Assembly: GCA_030674185.1 (NCBI GenBank)
Contig: JAPXFY010000031.1
Span: 34,076,039 to 34,140,038, forward strand
DNA: 64,000 bases
Direction of reading: 5' to 3'
Source of the DNA: Monoplex corrugatus
Lineage: Eukaryota; Mollusca; Gastropoda; Littorinimorpha; Ranellidae
Within the stretch, counting starts at the first letter, position 1; the number at the start of each line of letters is the position of its first letter. Of the stretch, positions 43,268 through 54,868 are shown piece after piece. The position numbers and the translations under genes were made by a program. The notes below the pieces were generated by a model that saw nothing but the letters and a program-made list of their open reading frames with translations, did not search any database and had not been told where the DNA came from.

Positions 43268-45160
43268 CGAGTCCCGCACAGCATCCAGGCGTGAAGGTTT
43301 AGAACGTCTGGATTGCCGTGCGGAATGCCTGACCTGGGTTGGAGGATGGAGCGGCTCGATACCGCGAGTTTTATTGGCGGCACATGGGACAGGTGCAGAA
43401 GTTCTGGGTACCATGCCTGTGCTGGCCATTTGGGTGCGACAAGGATTAATGTCGCTGCGTCCTCCCTGGCTTTCCTCAGCACTTTCCCCATAATGGGGAA
43501 CGGGGGAAAGGCATAGCCGATGAGGTTCGACCATGGAATGGATAGGGCATCTACAGCCCAGGCCGCTGGGTCCGGAACTGGAGAGACGTACAAAGGGAGG
43601 CGGTGATTGAACCTGGTGGCAAAGAGGTCCACGTGTGGTTTGAACCATGCTGCCCATACCGAGGGAAGAATCATGTGGGATCTGCTGAGAGAGTCCGCAA
43701 GTATGTTGATCTTCCCCGGGACATGCTTTGCTGAGAGCTGAATCGAGTGTTCCTCGCACCAGATGAGGAGCTGTTCCGCTCTCCGAGACAAGGAGTGGGA
43801 GCGGGCGCCCCCTTGCTTGTTGATGTAACAAGCTACTGTGGTGTTGTCCGTGTTGATGCGGACATGTTTTCCCTTCAGAAAGGGGAGAAACTCCCCGAGT
43901 GCCAGGCAAACTGCCTCCAGTTCCAACATGTTTATGTGGCAGGGCATGAGGTCGGTCGACCACCGACCTGCGGCTGTCAGCGTGCCGACATGGGCTCCCC
44001 ACCCGGAGGTGGACGCGTCCGTGAACAAGTGCTCCTGAGGAGGGGGCAGTGTGATGGGGACTCCCTGGGCCAGGCGTGACTGGGAGCGCCATTTGGTCAC
44101 TGCTGATATGAACCAAGGGCCCAGGTGGACCGGGAGGTCCCATGGCTGAAGCGACTGTGACCAACGCTTCCTGAAGCCGCGTTGGAATTGCCGCTTGAGA
44201 AGACGACCCAGTGGCACTAGGGGTGCCAGCGACTCCATAAGGCCCAGTAGGGAGGCCAGCTTCCTTGCTGGCGCTTGGAATTGGGGGAGCAGTTGGGCTA
44301 AGAGGCCCTGAAGGCGCAGTAAGCGCTGGGGAGACGGGGTGACCCTCCACTTGGATGTGTCGAAGGACATGCCCAGGAACTGGAATTGTTTGGAGGGAGT
44401 TAGGTCCGACTTCTCCTCGTTGCAGACAAAGCCCAGGTTGTGACAGAGTTGCAGGACCTGGGATGCTTGTTGCGCACACTGTTCTTTGGAGGAGGCGAGT
44501 AGAAGCCAATCGTCTAGATAGGCCTTGAGGCGGATGCCCTTCTCCCGAACATGCATGCAGAGTTCCCTCGCCACCTTCGTGAAGAGCCAAGGGGCGGGTG
44601 CCAGACCGAAGGGCAGTGCCCTGAATTGGAAGATCCGGTTCCTCCAGACGAATCTGAGGTACTTCCTGTCCCTGGGGTGAATGAGGAGATGGAAGTATGC
44701 ATCCTTGAGGTCGATGGATATCCCCCAGTCGCCCGGGTGCAAGGCCTCGCGGATGGACATAGGGGTCTCCATACGGAAATGGAGGACGCGGAGGAACCGG
44801 TTTAGGGAGGAGAGGTCCAGGACGGGCCTCCAGCCCCCCGAAGTTTTGGGGACCACAAAGATGCGTCCATAGAATCCCGGGGACGCAGCGAAGGAAACTT
44901 CCTCCGTAGCCCCCTTGGCTAACATCGAAAGAACCTCCTGATCCAGGGCCTGCGAGGCCGAGCGATCTTGAGGAAGTGCGAAAGCAGGGGGAGAGAGCGT
45001 GAGAGGAGCCTTCCTTGGGCCCCAAGGAAGGCGGAAACCCCGACCTGATCACCCGCAGGGCCCACGGGCTGGCGGGCAGCCTCTCCCACGCGTCGATGTG
45101 TCTGGAGAGACTGCCCACAGGATCGCCCGTGGGGGGTGATGGCCTCAGGCCGGGGGTGAG
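43255..45160 (-). pseudogene. DIRS reverse transcriptase-RNase H, frameshift near its N terminus
   Basis: The open part (44925-43255 and a short stretch upstream) shows RT blocks PGFYGRIFVVPKTSGGWRPV, WGISIDLKDAYFHLLIHP, FRALPFGLAPAPW and the active site AYLDDWLLL. RNase H follows with LFTDASTSGWGAHVG, LELEAVCLAL and INTDNTTVACYIN, then KHVPGKINILADSLSR. The methylase-like region seen in many DIRS elements may correspond to the DLFATRFN segment near the C terminus. The expected upstream piece (SLSRHIDAWERLPASPWALR) lies in another frame; a single-base shift near 45030 separates them. Confidence 0.9.
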
Positions 45161-46186
45161 TCATTGGGGGTTGGCCGGCTGAGAGGGAGCCGGCCTGCGG
45201 GCCTTAGGCCGGGCCACCGGCCTGCCCGAATGCTGTTGCGGTCTCCTGTGCCCTTGGGGCCTGGGATCGGCCCGAAACTTGGTGTGGGTGGGCCTGTTTG
45301 GCAGGTAGGCCGCTGGAGCCGGGCGCTTCACGGCAGGGCGAGAGGGCCTCGAATGGAGGGCGAGGTCCCTTTTTATGTCCGCCTGGTGCTTCAGGACGGC
45401 CTGAACATGGTTCCCGAAGAGGGAGCCCGGCTGGACGGGCACCGCGCGCAAGGAGGCCCTTGCCGACGGTGAGGTGGCAACCGAGGATGCCGCGAGAATG
45501 GCATCCCGCCTCGCCATGACGGCGTTCAGATACGTGCGTGCTTGCGATTCGGCCACGGATCTGAGCCCCTGCGCCATGGCCTGGATAAAGGCCACGATGG
45601 TTGCCTGGTCAGGCGCCTGGCGGAGCGTGAAGGACTGCTGGTTGGGGTCCTTCAGGGCTTCCCCATGGCCGCCCAAGAATGAGTCCAGGGCGGAGGTTGC
45701 CACCAGCCCCCGTCTCGCGTTCTCCTCCCATTCCGTCAAGCATTTCTCCGTGATGGAGATATGCTGCGGCTGGGCCCGAGAGCGATCGTTCACAAGGAGG
45801 AGGTTCTCCTGTGTGAGCGAGAGGGGAGCGTCAGGGATAGGCCCATGGGCCATGAAGGGCTTCCGCTGGAAGGGGAGCGGTGCCGGCTTCAGGAATTTCC
45901 TGAAGGGCAAGGCTCCCGGGAAGTCGGGCACAGATCCTGGAACGAAATCTTGTGCCTCTTTCCCCCTGGCGGTGTCCTGGGCTTGCCTGAGGCAGTCAGC
46001 CACCATGTCGGACTGTTTTAGCAAGGAGGCCCGTGGGGCTGAGGTAGGGTGAGCGCTGAATAGGCGCTCGGCCGAGCCAAGCTTGGGAGCCTTGGGCTCT
46101 GGCACAGTGGACACCGCCTCCGGTGTGAGTTGTGCCAGCCGGTCCATGGCATCCTGGAAGCAGAATGCCATGTGGGTTCTCAACAA
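45161..46186 (-). CDS. DIRS gag-like ORF1 protein, N-terminally truncated
   Basis: A 341-codon frame starting at MLRTHMAFCFQDAMDRLAQL. It is rich in Pro, Ala and basic residues, with a central helical region (LTEWEENARRGLVATSALDS, QSFTLRQAPDQATIVAFIQA) and a basic Arg/Pro-rich tail ending PSQPANPQ. It has the position and composition of DIRS ORF1 but no zinc knuckle. The stop overlaps an ATG (ATGA) of a short following frame. The true start was probably further upstream and lost. Confidence 0.75.
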   Translation of the reverse strand: MLRTHMAFCFQDAMDRLAQLTPEAVSTVPEPKAPKLGSAERLFSAHPTSAPRASLLKQSDMVADCLRQAQDTARGKEAQDFVPGSVPDFPGALPFRKFLKPAPLPFQRKPFMAHGPIPDAPLSLTQENLLLVNDRSRAQPQHISITEKCLTEWEENARRGLVATSALDSFLGGHGEALKDPNQQSFTLRQAPDQATIVAFIQAMAQGLRSVAESQARTYLNAVMARRDAILAASSVATSPSARASLRAVPVQPGSLFGNHVQAVLKHQADIKRDLALHSRPSRPAVKRPAPAAYLPNRPTHTKFRADPRPQGHRRPQQHSGRPVARPKARRPAPSQPANPQ

Positions 46187-46187
46187 A

Positions 46188-46655
46188 ATGCAGTGTCAGA
46201 AATAAAAAACATAGATCATGTTGATCTGTGATCCTTTAAGCTTTGTTTAAAGTCAAAATAAATCAATAAGTGTAACATTTACCGTTTGAAATGTGCTTTT
46301 TATGATGGGTACTAAATTGCGATTTTGCTGCAACTGGAACGACGAAATCGGAACGCGGTTTTGACACCTACCTTGAAAACTCGCCTCGCGGAGATAAGCT
46401 GGGTCAGATATCAACAAACCATTTACACAGTCAAAAAGACGACTAAACTTGCTTTCATCCCATGTAAAAAGTGAACTGATAGGCTTCCATTTAGTCGGTC
46501 GTTTCGTGCGTTAAAAACTTCCGTCGATGATTTCGCAACCTTACTCAAAACCAATCTCTCCATATTTTCCACTGTGCAAAAGGTCAAGGTTTCAACTTCC
46601 GCGAGGACTGAGAAAAAGCAACATATTTTCGCTTTCTCTTAGCGTCTGACGCGCA
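46188..46655. other. Sequence upstream of the small two-exon gene
   Basis: No coding signal. CpG dinucleotides are more frequent toward 46655, as in an animal promoter. No clear TATA box is seen. Confidence 0.35.
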
Positions 46656-48352
46656 ATGGCGGACACGCGCGAAGATCGTTCGGGCGAGCACATGGACGTC
46701 GAAGTTTACGTCGACCGCCCCAGCCACGACGAATCAAGCGATCCAACTTATCTAGAGGGTAAGTGAAATATCTTGCAGTTTGTTTACTATTACTTTTCGA
46801 CATTTTGTTTCCTGATTTTAGAATATAATTGTTTGGAAAGCGCACAGCTGCAGCACCCACAGTATCATGAATATGTTAGAAGGTAGGGGTAGGTGACGGT
46901 TTGGGGTGCGGTAATTTTACAGAGTGAGATCAGGCATATGATTAAAGGAAAATGTTTACAAAAGATTTTTTTAATAATCCATGCCTTTAGTATATTTATT
47001 TATAATGATGTTAATGAGAGATTAGCGATTTATTGTGGTCACGTGACCAACGCTTTGATCGATCGATAGTCGAATCGGCCGAGTGCCCTCCCTTGACTTC
47101 ACTCGATCTGGTTCAGTGTCGTTCAATAATTTCACAATGTTACACATTTTTCTTTTCTGCCTTTGTGTAAACTTCCTGAATGGTACCATTGAAACAAATT
47201 TGCATGTTTATCAATCCAGTCCTATTATTTTTAGGCCCAATATTATTATCACCTAGTTCAACAGCTTTAAAAGTTTATTATTATTATTATTATATTTTTG
47301 TTATTATTATTTTACTATCATTATTCATTATTTATCATTATTATTATTATCATTATTTCATTATTAGTTTACTATCATTCATTACTATTTATTATCATTA
47401 CTAATATTGTCATCAAAAATATTTAAAGTAAACAAAATAAAGTAGGCCTACCAGGTTAATGGGTTCAGGGCTGTTAGAGTTCAGCGATTTCGCGGAAATC
47501 CGCGAATACAGTGATCCCATTTCAGGGAAAGTCAAAGTGCTTCCGCAAAAGAAAAAAAAAAAGCAAAAAAAAAAAAAAAAAAAAAAACCAAAAACTAAAA
47601 ATTACCCAGTTTGCTGCCAGGATAGGCCCTCTGATTGGCTTCAAAATGTCATATTTTCAATTTTCGGCGGGGGGGTTTGCCCCCCTGCACCCCCCATTGG
47701 GGCGTTGCCCCTGGACCCCACCGGGGCCTGGGCGGCCCCTGGACCCCGGCCAATTTTCAGGGAAAAACAGATTTTACCACTAACAGCCCTGATGGGTTGG
47801 ACACTATGAACCTTCCTAACTAGGCCTATAGTGTTTGAGATAAATTTTGTTGTGCTGATTTGAGTAGGCTTAAATGTATGGGACATTTTACTTTGCCCAT
47901 TGCTTTGTGAGTTAGGGTAAGGTATTATAATTTTATTTTCAAAGCTGACAATAATACTGGTAGGCTTCTTACAGCTCCACACCAATCTCTCTTGATCCTT
48001 TCTCTCTTTGACAGGCAGGGAAGTTAATTGAGCAGGGGTACAAAAGTCCTTGTGTTCCTGCATGTTTTATGTTCTTGTTTTTTGGATTTGTTTTTGTTTT
48101 GGTCAGTATTTGCCTCTTGCTCTGTATGTATAGCCTATAGGCCTGTTTGTCCCTACAAATGGGATTTTCACATTACGCTACAGGATAGAACAGATAGATG
48201 TACTAATACTTTCCCTCTATACTATTTTTCTCGCAGATGATCTCTTCATGAGGATGAAGGAGCGATTTCTTAAGACTGGCAGAGGGCGGAGACCTAGTCT
48301 TTTGGACAACTTTGACAGCAATGATGATGAACTGCGTCTTAACATGTTTTAA
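46656..48352 (+). CDS. Candidate two-exon gene for a 72-residue protein of unknown function
   Basis: Exon 1 (46656-46758) begins ATGGCGGAC and encodes MADTREDRSGEHMDVEVYVD and on to DPTYLE. It ends at a consensus donor, G|GTAAGTG. Exon 2 (48237-48352) follows TTTTTCTCGCAG and encodes DDLFMRMKERFLKTGRGRR, PSLLDNFDSNDDELRLNMF and a TAA stop. Phases match (1). The product is acidic at both ends with a basic middle, lacks a signal peptide and membrane segment, and is not recognised. The intron contains a hAT-like MITE and an (ATT)n tract. Alternatives are the first exons of a longer gene with another splice, or remains of a transposon gene. Clean splice sites and an ATG in good context are the main support. 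Confidence 0.5.
47275..47405 (+). repeat. (ATT)n-rich tract
   Basis: TTATTATTATTATT and CATTATT units within the intron of the small gene. Confidence 0.9.
47466..47791. mobile_element. hAT-like MITE, 326 bp
   Basis: Terminal repeats CAGGGCTGTTAG and CTAACAGCCCTG are flanked by ATGGGTT on both sides (47459-47465 and 47792-47798). CAGGG-type ends and a 7-8 bp duplication fit hAT. The interior is a poly-A run followed by a GC-rich CCCCTGGACCCC region, with no transposase. Confidence 0.8.
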
Positions 48353-49744
48353 TTTCCTGTCACTTGTGAAGGGGAATCACTGATCATAGACACTGACAAG
48401 TATTTTTTTACATTTCATTACATGTTTTTTGTAAAAAGAGTTGATTTCTATCTTTTGTGCTTCCAGTTTAAGTTGAAGGCCAGGACAGTTATCTACTGTG
48501 ATTAAGCAACAGTGAAAGGTCAAGACAATGATGTGGAAGCTTTTGATAATGTTCTACACACAGTTAAGGAACAGTTAAAGGTCAAGACATGTTTTAATCA
48601 TTGTTTAATGATTAAAAAAAACAACAAATTGGCATGTAAAAACTATGAAGATGACTTCTTTGAATGAATGTTGTTGATGTACATGTATTGTTTGATTCGA
48701 TATGCAAACAAAACGCATTATTTGTTACTATTATCAGCTGACATTTGTTATAATTTTGTCATCTGATTTTTGTTTACAGAAAGATTGAAACCTAATGTCT
48801 TGTTTGTTATACTGACAGATCATAAAAAACTGATCATTTTGGTATATGGTACTTTGCAGTAGGATGAATGTGACAGAAGTTACGGAGTCTTGCAAAAAGC
48901 TAAAATACACATTTTTTTCAAAATAGGTATTTTATCCTTACCCAAATATGGTTTGATTAAACATACAGATGTCTGGGGTTGTTTTACATTGAAAGAGTTT
49001 GTCATGCTGAGCAATTTGATATCAAAACCATTTTTGTAACTTTAAATTAAAGTGAAAAAAGTTATGGTGCACCAAATATGTGTAAAATTCACCGTTTTTT
49101 TCACTGTGACAAATCGGCATATTTAGCATTTTTGACATCTGATATCTTTTCAACCAGCTTTCAGATGAAGCTGGAAAATATTAGGGTTAAATTCCTTAAT
49201 ATGTTTATCATATATGATTCATTTCAGTGTCACTGTATTGTATTTCTTAAAGATAATGGAGTTTGAAATTAATGAAAATGGGTCCCTTGCCCAGTTGTTT
49301 GGAACGGCGGCGTCCAATTTTGCTATTTTTTGTCATTTTCATAGGTCTGTATTTTTTATTGATATGCATTTCTGTCCATATGTTTTTTGCACATCAACTT
49401 AACAAGTAAAAACCTCTTCAGAAATGATTTTCTGGACTTGTGTGATTTTATGTGTGTTCAAGGCATGTCTGAATGTGGCCAAAAAGAAAGGAAAAAATCA
49501 TAAAAAAATTATTTTTTATCCCACATTAAAAAATAAAGTATGTATGTGTTCAGAATGAAAATCTCTATTTTCCCAGCTGATTTTTATACAGATAAGTTCA
49601 AATTTGAAAATCACTTTGGAATACCTACTGTAACTTGTAAGTAAATGTGAACTGCTTAGTGGCAATATCAGATAATATTACTTATTAGCCAGTTTTTACA
49701 CACATGAATGCTTTTGTGTATTTATGTGCAAATGTCCCCCCCTC
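48353..49744. other. AT-rich sequence after the small gene
   Basis: Probably 3' UTR and intergenic DNA; no further exon is recognised. AAAGTTATGGTGC near 49059 recurs as AAAGTTATGGTGC near 52018, so part of this may be dispersed repeat. Confidence 0.35.
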
Positions 49745-49980
49745 CCCCCCTTCAGTCGTTCTGGTGATGATCTGGGTGGGGTTACCAATGCCAAGGGTAT
49801 ATTATTTATTTGTGTGAATGCCCTGATTTGTGTACTTACTACTTAATTTTCTTTTCCGTGTTTGTTTTTTGCATGGTCCTTTACATGTTTACACTTGTGT
49901 TTCACTTGAGATGGTTGTACCCTCGACATAGCTCTGAGTAGTGGGTTGGGCTTTAAACACTAATAATGATAATGCCAATA
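49745..49980 (+). repeat. Interspersed repeat family A, 3' half
   Basis: ACCAATGCCAAGGGTATATT, TGTACTTACTACTTAATTTT and GGGTTGGGCTTTAAACACTA match the family 3' region. Confidence 0.65.
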
Positions 49981-50679
49981 ATCATCAGGGATACATAGTA
50001 GCCTTTCATATGAACTAAATGATGTGGAGCGGTCGTTTTCATCACTGTATCGGATGGAGAGAAGGAAATGGCATGGTTCGAGAAGAACAGTGACTTGTAA
50101 TACAAGTTGTATGCTGCATGTATTTAGCAAAAAATTATTGGGAGTGATGGACAGCAAAATGATGTCAAGAGAAGCCTTCCTGTCAAGTGTGTACACTTTA
50201 ACTAAGTTTAAGGGGACTGGGGTGCACCTAGGTAGTAACACTTGGAATTGGATACCCTTCATGTATAATCTTCTGTTTTTTCCATTTTTGTTACAGTTTA
50301 GATTTGCATTTGACATATTTGGTTTTTACACAGATGACTTTCATGATTCCACTCTTAGAATGTCTGCACATTTTTTGTGATTTCTTCATTTGGCAAGCTG
50401 TAGTTTTTTGTTTGTTTTTTGTTTTGTTTTTTGGTATGTGTGGACTATTTGTATGTAACTCAAGTAAATGTTTCGGAAGTTTTTTGTTTTTGCAGTACAG
50501 CTTATTCTTATACCTGGTGTTTGTGCGTGTATGTTATGATATATTTCTGCTAATGCCCTTTTCATCTTGTTACCTATTCTGTGGATTTATTTTGATGTAG
50601 CATTATGGGTCAGTCTTTGTGTTTTTTGTTTGCATTTAATTTTGTTTTTTGAGTGATATACATATAGATATTTACATAA
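49981..50679. other. T-rich intergenic sequence, no gene supported
   Basis: A 118-codon plus-strand frame at 50024-50380 lacks any family signature and is T-rich. Confidence 0.35.
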
Positions 50680-50753
<74 letters not shown>

Positions 50754-50826
50754 ACACATACTGATACTTATAGTTATATGTATATATATGTATGTATGTG
50801 TATATACATGTATATATTATATGTAT

Positions 50827-50886
<60 letters not shown>

Positions 50887-50919
50887 ATACATATAATATA
50901 TACATGTATATACACATAC

Positions 50920-50963
<44 letters not shown>

Positions 50964-51033
50964 ATACATATAATATATACATGTATATACACATACATAT
51001 GTATGTGTATATACATGTATATATTATATGTAT

Positions 51034-51077
<44 letters not shown>

Positions 51078-51125
51078 ATACATATAATATATACATGTAT
51101 ATACACATACATACATATATGCATA
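50680..51125. repeat. (TG)n followed by palindromic (TA)n/(TATG)n array
   Basis: TG repeats at 50683-50752 are followed by alternating blocks of (TA)n, ATAAACATACATATAATATA and its complement TATATTATATGTATGTTTAT. The pattern repeats in opposite orientations about four times and can fold into long hairpins. Confidence 0.92.
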
Positions 51126-52150
51126 TGTACACTTATAACACATACACCCACACAGATATTTACATACATAACACATTATCTTTCATGTTGTATGACAGCT
51201 TATGAGAAAGTGTGTTTACGCAAGAAAAAAAATTACAACTTTTTCAAAAAAGTTTGCTTGTTAGGGTAAATAATTGAAAAGATACACTGTTCTTACTACC
51301 AGCAGAATTTTAAAATCAAAATTGCAAGATGAAATTTCCAGAAGAGCAAGTCTGTGAATCTTTTCTACCCCTCAGAACAGCTTAATTAGTAATTAATCTG
51401 TAATCTCTTAGTCTTGATAAAGACTCAATTTCTAAGTTACCAGGAAACTTGAGAGGTCTTTTCAGTGAAATATTCAATTTTCATTTCTTTAAGGGTATTT
51501 ATACTACCATCACAGGCTCACAATTTTTTTTTATTTGAGTTAATCAATATAAATATACTTACATACATCTATACACACATATATGATATATAATAATACA
51601 CACACATATTATTTATAATTAAAAACATATATATAAACCAAGAGTAAATACATAATAAAAAATAAAAATGCACAGGTTGACAACTTCTTGTTTAAAGGCG
51701 GTTTTTCATGAAAAACTAATTAATTGATTATTAGTAATATTACATAAAGATTGAGCCTAATGGTATTGAATAAACTGTTGTAATTTATCATGATAATTAT
51801 CTTGAGGCTTTACTCAACAATTTTCAAGTCAGAAATTTGATGATTTTGGAAACTGTAAAGATTTTAGGAATCTCAGTTGATCTTCGCTTCAGCCAGTTAA
51901 GGCAATTAATGAATTAATTGTTAATTAATGCATGGAGATTCATGGTCTTAATCATCTTGGCTAAATAAAGACCTTTCTACTGATATTTGATTTTTTTCAA
52001 TCGGTTCAGTCGTTCCAAAGTTATGGTGCTTTTTGTGATGAAATGGCACACACGCGGTCACAGTTTTTGCTATGTAATCCAATGAAGGAAAACGTCGAAA
52101 ATTTAATTATTCAAAAAATCGTAACTTTCGTCACAGACAATCAACCGAAG
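51126..52150. other. AT-rich intergenic sequence
   Basis: No gene or clear repeat boundary is visible; TTAATTAATT-rich stretches occur near 51717 and 51910. Confidence 0.35.
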
Positions 52151-52350
52151 TACCCTTGCCGTACACTGTGGGTGCAAGTGCACCCATACTTTCACTCATC
52201 GGTTCATTTTTTAAATATTATTCAAGCAATCATGCTGAAATTTTATGACTTTGTTAGTAAGGGGACTGACTGTGTGCTGACAAAAAATGACACAATTCTG
52301 TCTCATAGTAAACATGTAAACAAACAACAAAAACATCGTATATCCCTCCC

Positions 52351-52500
52351 CGTACCTCGTGGGTGCACACACCCCCATACTCCTAAAGAAGGAACTATGC
52401 GCGCCGTACGTCGTGGGTGCACACACACCCATACTCCTAAAGAAGAAACTATGCGCGCCGTACGTCGTGGGTGCACACACACCCACACTCTAAAAGAAGG
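52351..52500 (-). repeat. Left subterminal array, three ~54-bp units
   Basis: CGTAC(C/G)TCGTGGGTGCACAC begins at 52351, 52405 and 52459, with ACTCCTAAAGAAG.AACTATG between. A fourth, diverged unit lies at 52159-52195. Confidence 0.9.
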
Positions 52501-52635
52501 AACAAAGACTGCACACATCACTAAGTGTGTACACGTTGTTACAGCAAATGCACAGAACTGACTCATGTGTTCCCAGACAGTGTAGTAGCATCATCCAAGA
52601 CTCACAGACTACTGCCGTGTGCAAAATTGTGGTGG

Positions 52636-53931
52636 GTTTGTTCGTGCATCCTTCAGCCGCAACCGTTTTTTGCAGTTGCTGAACTTTTTGAGGTTCGATG
52701 ACAGAGACCAGGAGTGCCAGAAGGAGCCGAGATGTTTTCGCTCCTTTCAGAGATTTTTGGGATGACTTCACTAAGAACCTGAGTGACCACTACATCCCTG
52801 GCCCTTTCATCACCATTGATGAACAACTTGTCCCATTCCGTGGCAGATGTTCCTTCATTCAGTACCTGCCTTCCAAGCCAGACAAGTATGGAATAAAAAT
52901 TTTTTGGGCAGCGGATACTGAAAACAATTTCCCCCTTGTCGCAGAGCCCTATCTGGGGCGACCACTGGGTGCTGACAGACAAGTCAACTTGGGGAGAAAT
53001 GTTGCCCTCCGCCTGTCAGCTCCTTTCTTCAACACTGGGAGAAATGTCACCACTGACAATTTCTTCACTGACAAGGAGCTGGCTGATGGTCTTCAGAACA
53101 ATGGGCTGACGTTTGTTGGTACTGTGCGCGCCAACAAACGATTTCTTCCTGAGTCCTTCAAAAACAAAAGAGGGCTGCAGCTGCATGCGTCATCCTTCCT
53201 CTTTCAGGACAAAACCACCATCGTCAACTATCAGACGAAAGCAAAACAAAAACGTTGTAGTCATGAGCACAATGCACCATGACTGTGCAGTAGCTCCTGA
53301 CGCCCCAAAGAAGAAGCCAGACATCGTTCGCTTCTACAATTCAACAAAAAGGGCAGTTGATTCTGTTGATCAGATGGCCCATGCGTATTCCACCAAATGC
53401 ATCACTAAACGATGGCCAATGGTGCTCTTTTACAACACGGTGGATCTCAGCACCATTGCTGCCCGTGTTGTGTGGAGCATCAAGTTTCCAGGCCATCTAC
53501 TTTCCAAAAAGGACGCCAGGCCTCAGTTCATCCTTCGGATCGCTGAACAGCTGTCACTTGACCATATGAAGAGGAGACTTTGTGCAAGGAACATGCCAAA
53601 GCTCCTGAAAAACACAGTGGAGATGTACGTTCAACACCTTCAACAGAAGGTAGCAACTTCACTGGACCAACGACAAATTGCCCGTGCTGGTGGCAAGAGA
53701 AAAAGACCGGCATCAGCACAGAGGCCTTCTACCAGCAAACAAATTGGGCAGAAAGAGCCAAAACAGAGTCAAGGTCGCTGTGGCTCATGCAGCTGGAAGC
53801 TTGATCGGAAATCCCGAAAGTCTTGCTTCTCATGCTGCTCATGGGTGTGCAAAGAACACACCGTGATTGTTTGCAAGCAGTGTGCCGATTCCATGTCATT
53901 GGTGGAGTGCATCACTGTTGTAAACAAATGA
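52636..53931 (+). pseudogene. piggyBac-type transposase, N-terminally deleted, two frameshifts
   Basis: A TTAA-specific DDD transposase remnant. The first recognisable block is VRASFSRNRFLQLLNFLRFD (52636 on). A shift near 52705 leads to DVFAPFRDFWDDFTKNL and the core. The catalytic Asp residues are visible in FITIDEQLVPFRGR, NVTTDNFFTDKEL and, after a second shift near 53250 in an A-run, KRAVDSVDQMAHAYS. The C-terminal cysteine-rich domain is present: CGSCSWKL, SCFSCCSWVCKEHT and VCKQC. The N-terminal part found in full-length members is absent, and the DNA between the left array and 52636 does not code. An AATAAA lies near 54154. Confidence 0.9.
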
Positions 53932-54353
53932 GACACCTCCTACTTGGTCATCTTCCAACTTTTACCTGACATCTTCCTTTGAATGTTCAGCAGCTGCAAC
54001 AAACGGTTCTTGGTCACAAATCAGGATGGCCAGTGATCCCAATGAAAAGAAGTTTTCAGTTTTCAGTAAAGATGTTGCCACTGAAAGGCATTGATATTTT
54101 ACCACTTCGTAAAATTTTGTATACACTCCGTGGTATTATTCAATTTCATTGTCAATAAAATTCCTTTTTTATTTTATTTTATTTTATTTTATTTTTGTGC
54201 GGACGTGCTTCTATACATCATAGTGTTTGCGTGCGTGTGCCTGTGTAATATATTTCAAGATAATAGGTGAAAACCTGTTTTGAAGCTTGTTCAATAAACA
54301 CTTTTGTTGTCGTATCAATCTTGTTCTTTTAGCATTGAGAATGAGAGATGGTG

Positions 54354-54395
<42 letters not shown>

Positions 54396-54553
54396 ATACA
54401 CATTCATTCATGCACGCAAACTCACATGCTAACATGCAAGCACACATGCAAGCATACACCAAAGCGATGCACACACACTAAACTGACTGTACGCAATATC
54501 TTCAGGTGATAAAAACGTGTTTACGTGTGCACCCAATGAATATTCTCTGTATT
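53932..54553. other. piggyBac 3' non-coding region with simple repeats
   Basis: Contains a (TTTTA)n run near 54164-54196 and a (GACA)n run near 54366-54395 before the right array. Confidence 0.7.
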
Positions 54554-54868
54554 GCCTATAAAGAAACCATGGGTGTGTGTGCACCCACGACGTACGGCGA
54601 GGACTATTCACAACGCTGCCTATAAAGAAACCATGGGTGTGTGTGCACCCACGATGTACGGCGAGGACTATTCACTGCACTGCCTTTTAAGAAACCATGG
54701 GTGTGTGTGCACCCACGACGTACGGCGAGGACTATTCACAACACTGCCTATAAAGAAACCATGGGTGTGTGTGCACCCACGATGTACGGCGAGGACTATT
54801 CACTGCACTGCCTATAAAAAAACCATGGGTGTGTGTGCACCCACGATGTACGGCGTGCGAGTTTTTAG
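54554..54868 (+). repeat. Right subterminal array, five 64-bp units
   Basis: Units beginning GCCTATAAAGAAACCATGGG start at 54554, 54618, 54682, 54746 and 54810. Spacer variants TCACAAC(G/A)CTG and TCACTGCACTG alternate, so the array has a 128-bp higher period. Confidence 0.95.

Larger units (their letters stand above)
41823..46187 (-). mobile_element. DIRS-type retroelement, 5' truncated
   Basis: On the minus strand the order is gag-like ORF, RT-RNase H, then tyrosine recombinase with a small overlap, the DIRS plan. An inverted-repeat structure lies at the 3' end (41823-42150). No matching inverted terminus is found beyond the gag start, where similarity stops at about 46187. The copy is therefore taken as truncated at its 5' side. 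Confidence 0.9.

Noticed and set aside
43268..45118. Upstream part of the 841-codon minus-strand frame (42593-45118)
   Set aside because: Except for its first ~35 codons it is a shadow of the DIRS RT-RNase H frame, which carries all the motifs; only the end of the long frame, the recombinase, is real.
52043..52561. 172-codon frame with repeated RRGCTHTHTPKE
   Set aside because: It is created by the left subterminal repeats of the piggyBac element.
54554..54868. Regular repeats with spacers, CRISPR-like in appearance
   Set aside because: The whole 64-bp unit including the spacer is repeated, and the setting is a eukaryotic transposon end; no cas genes.
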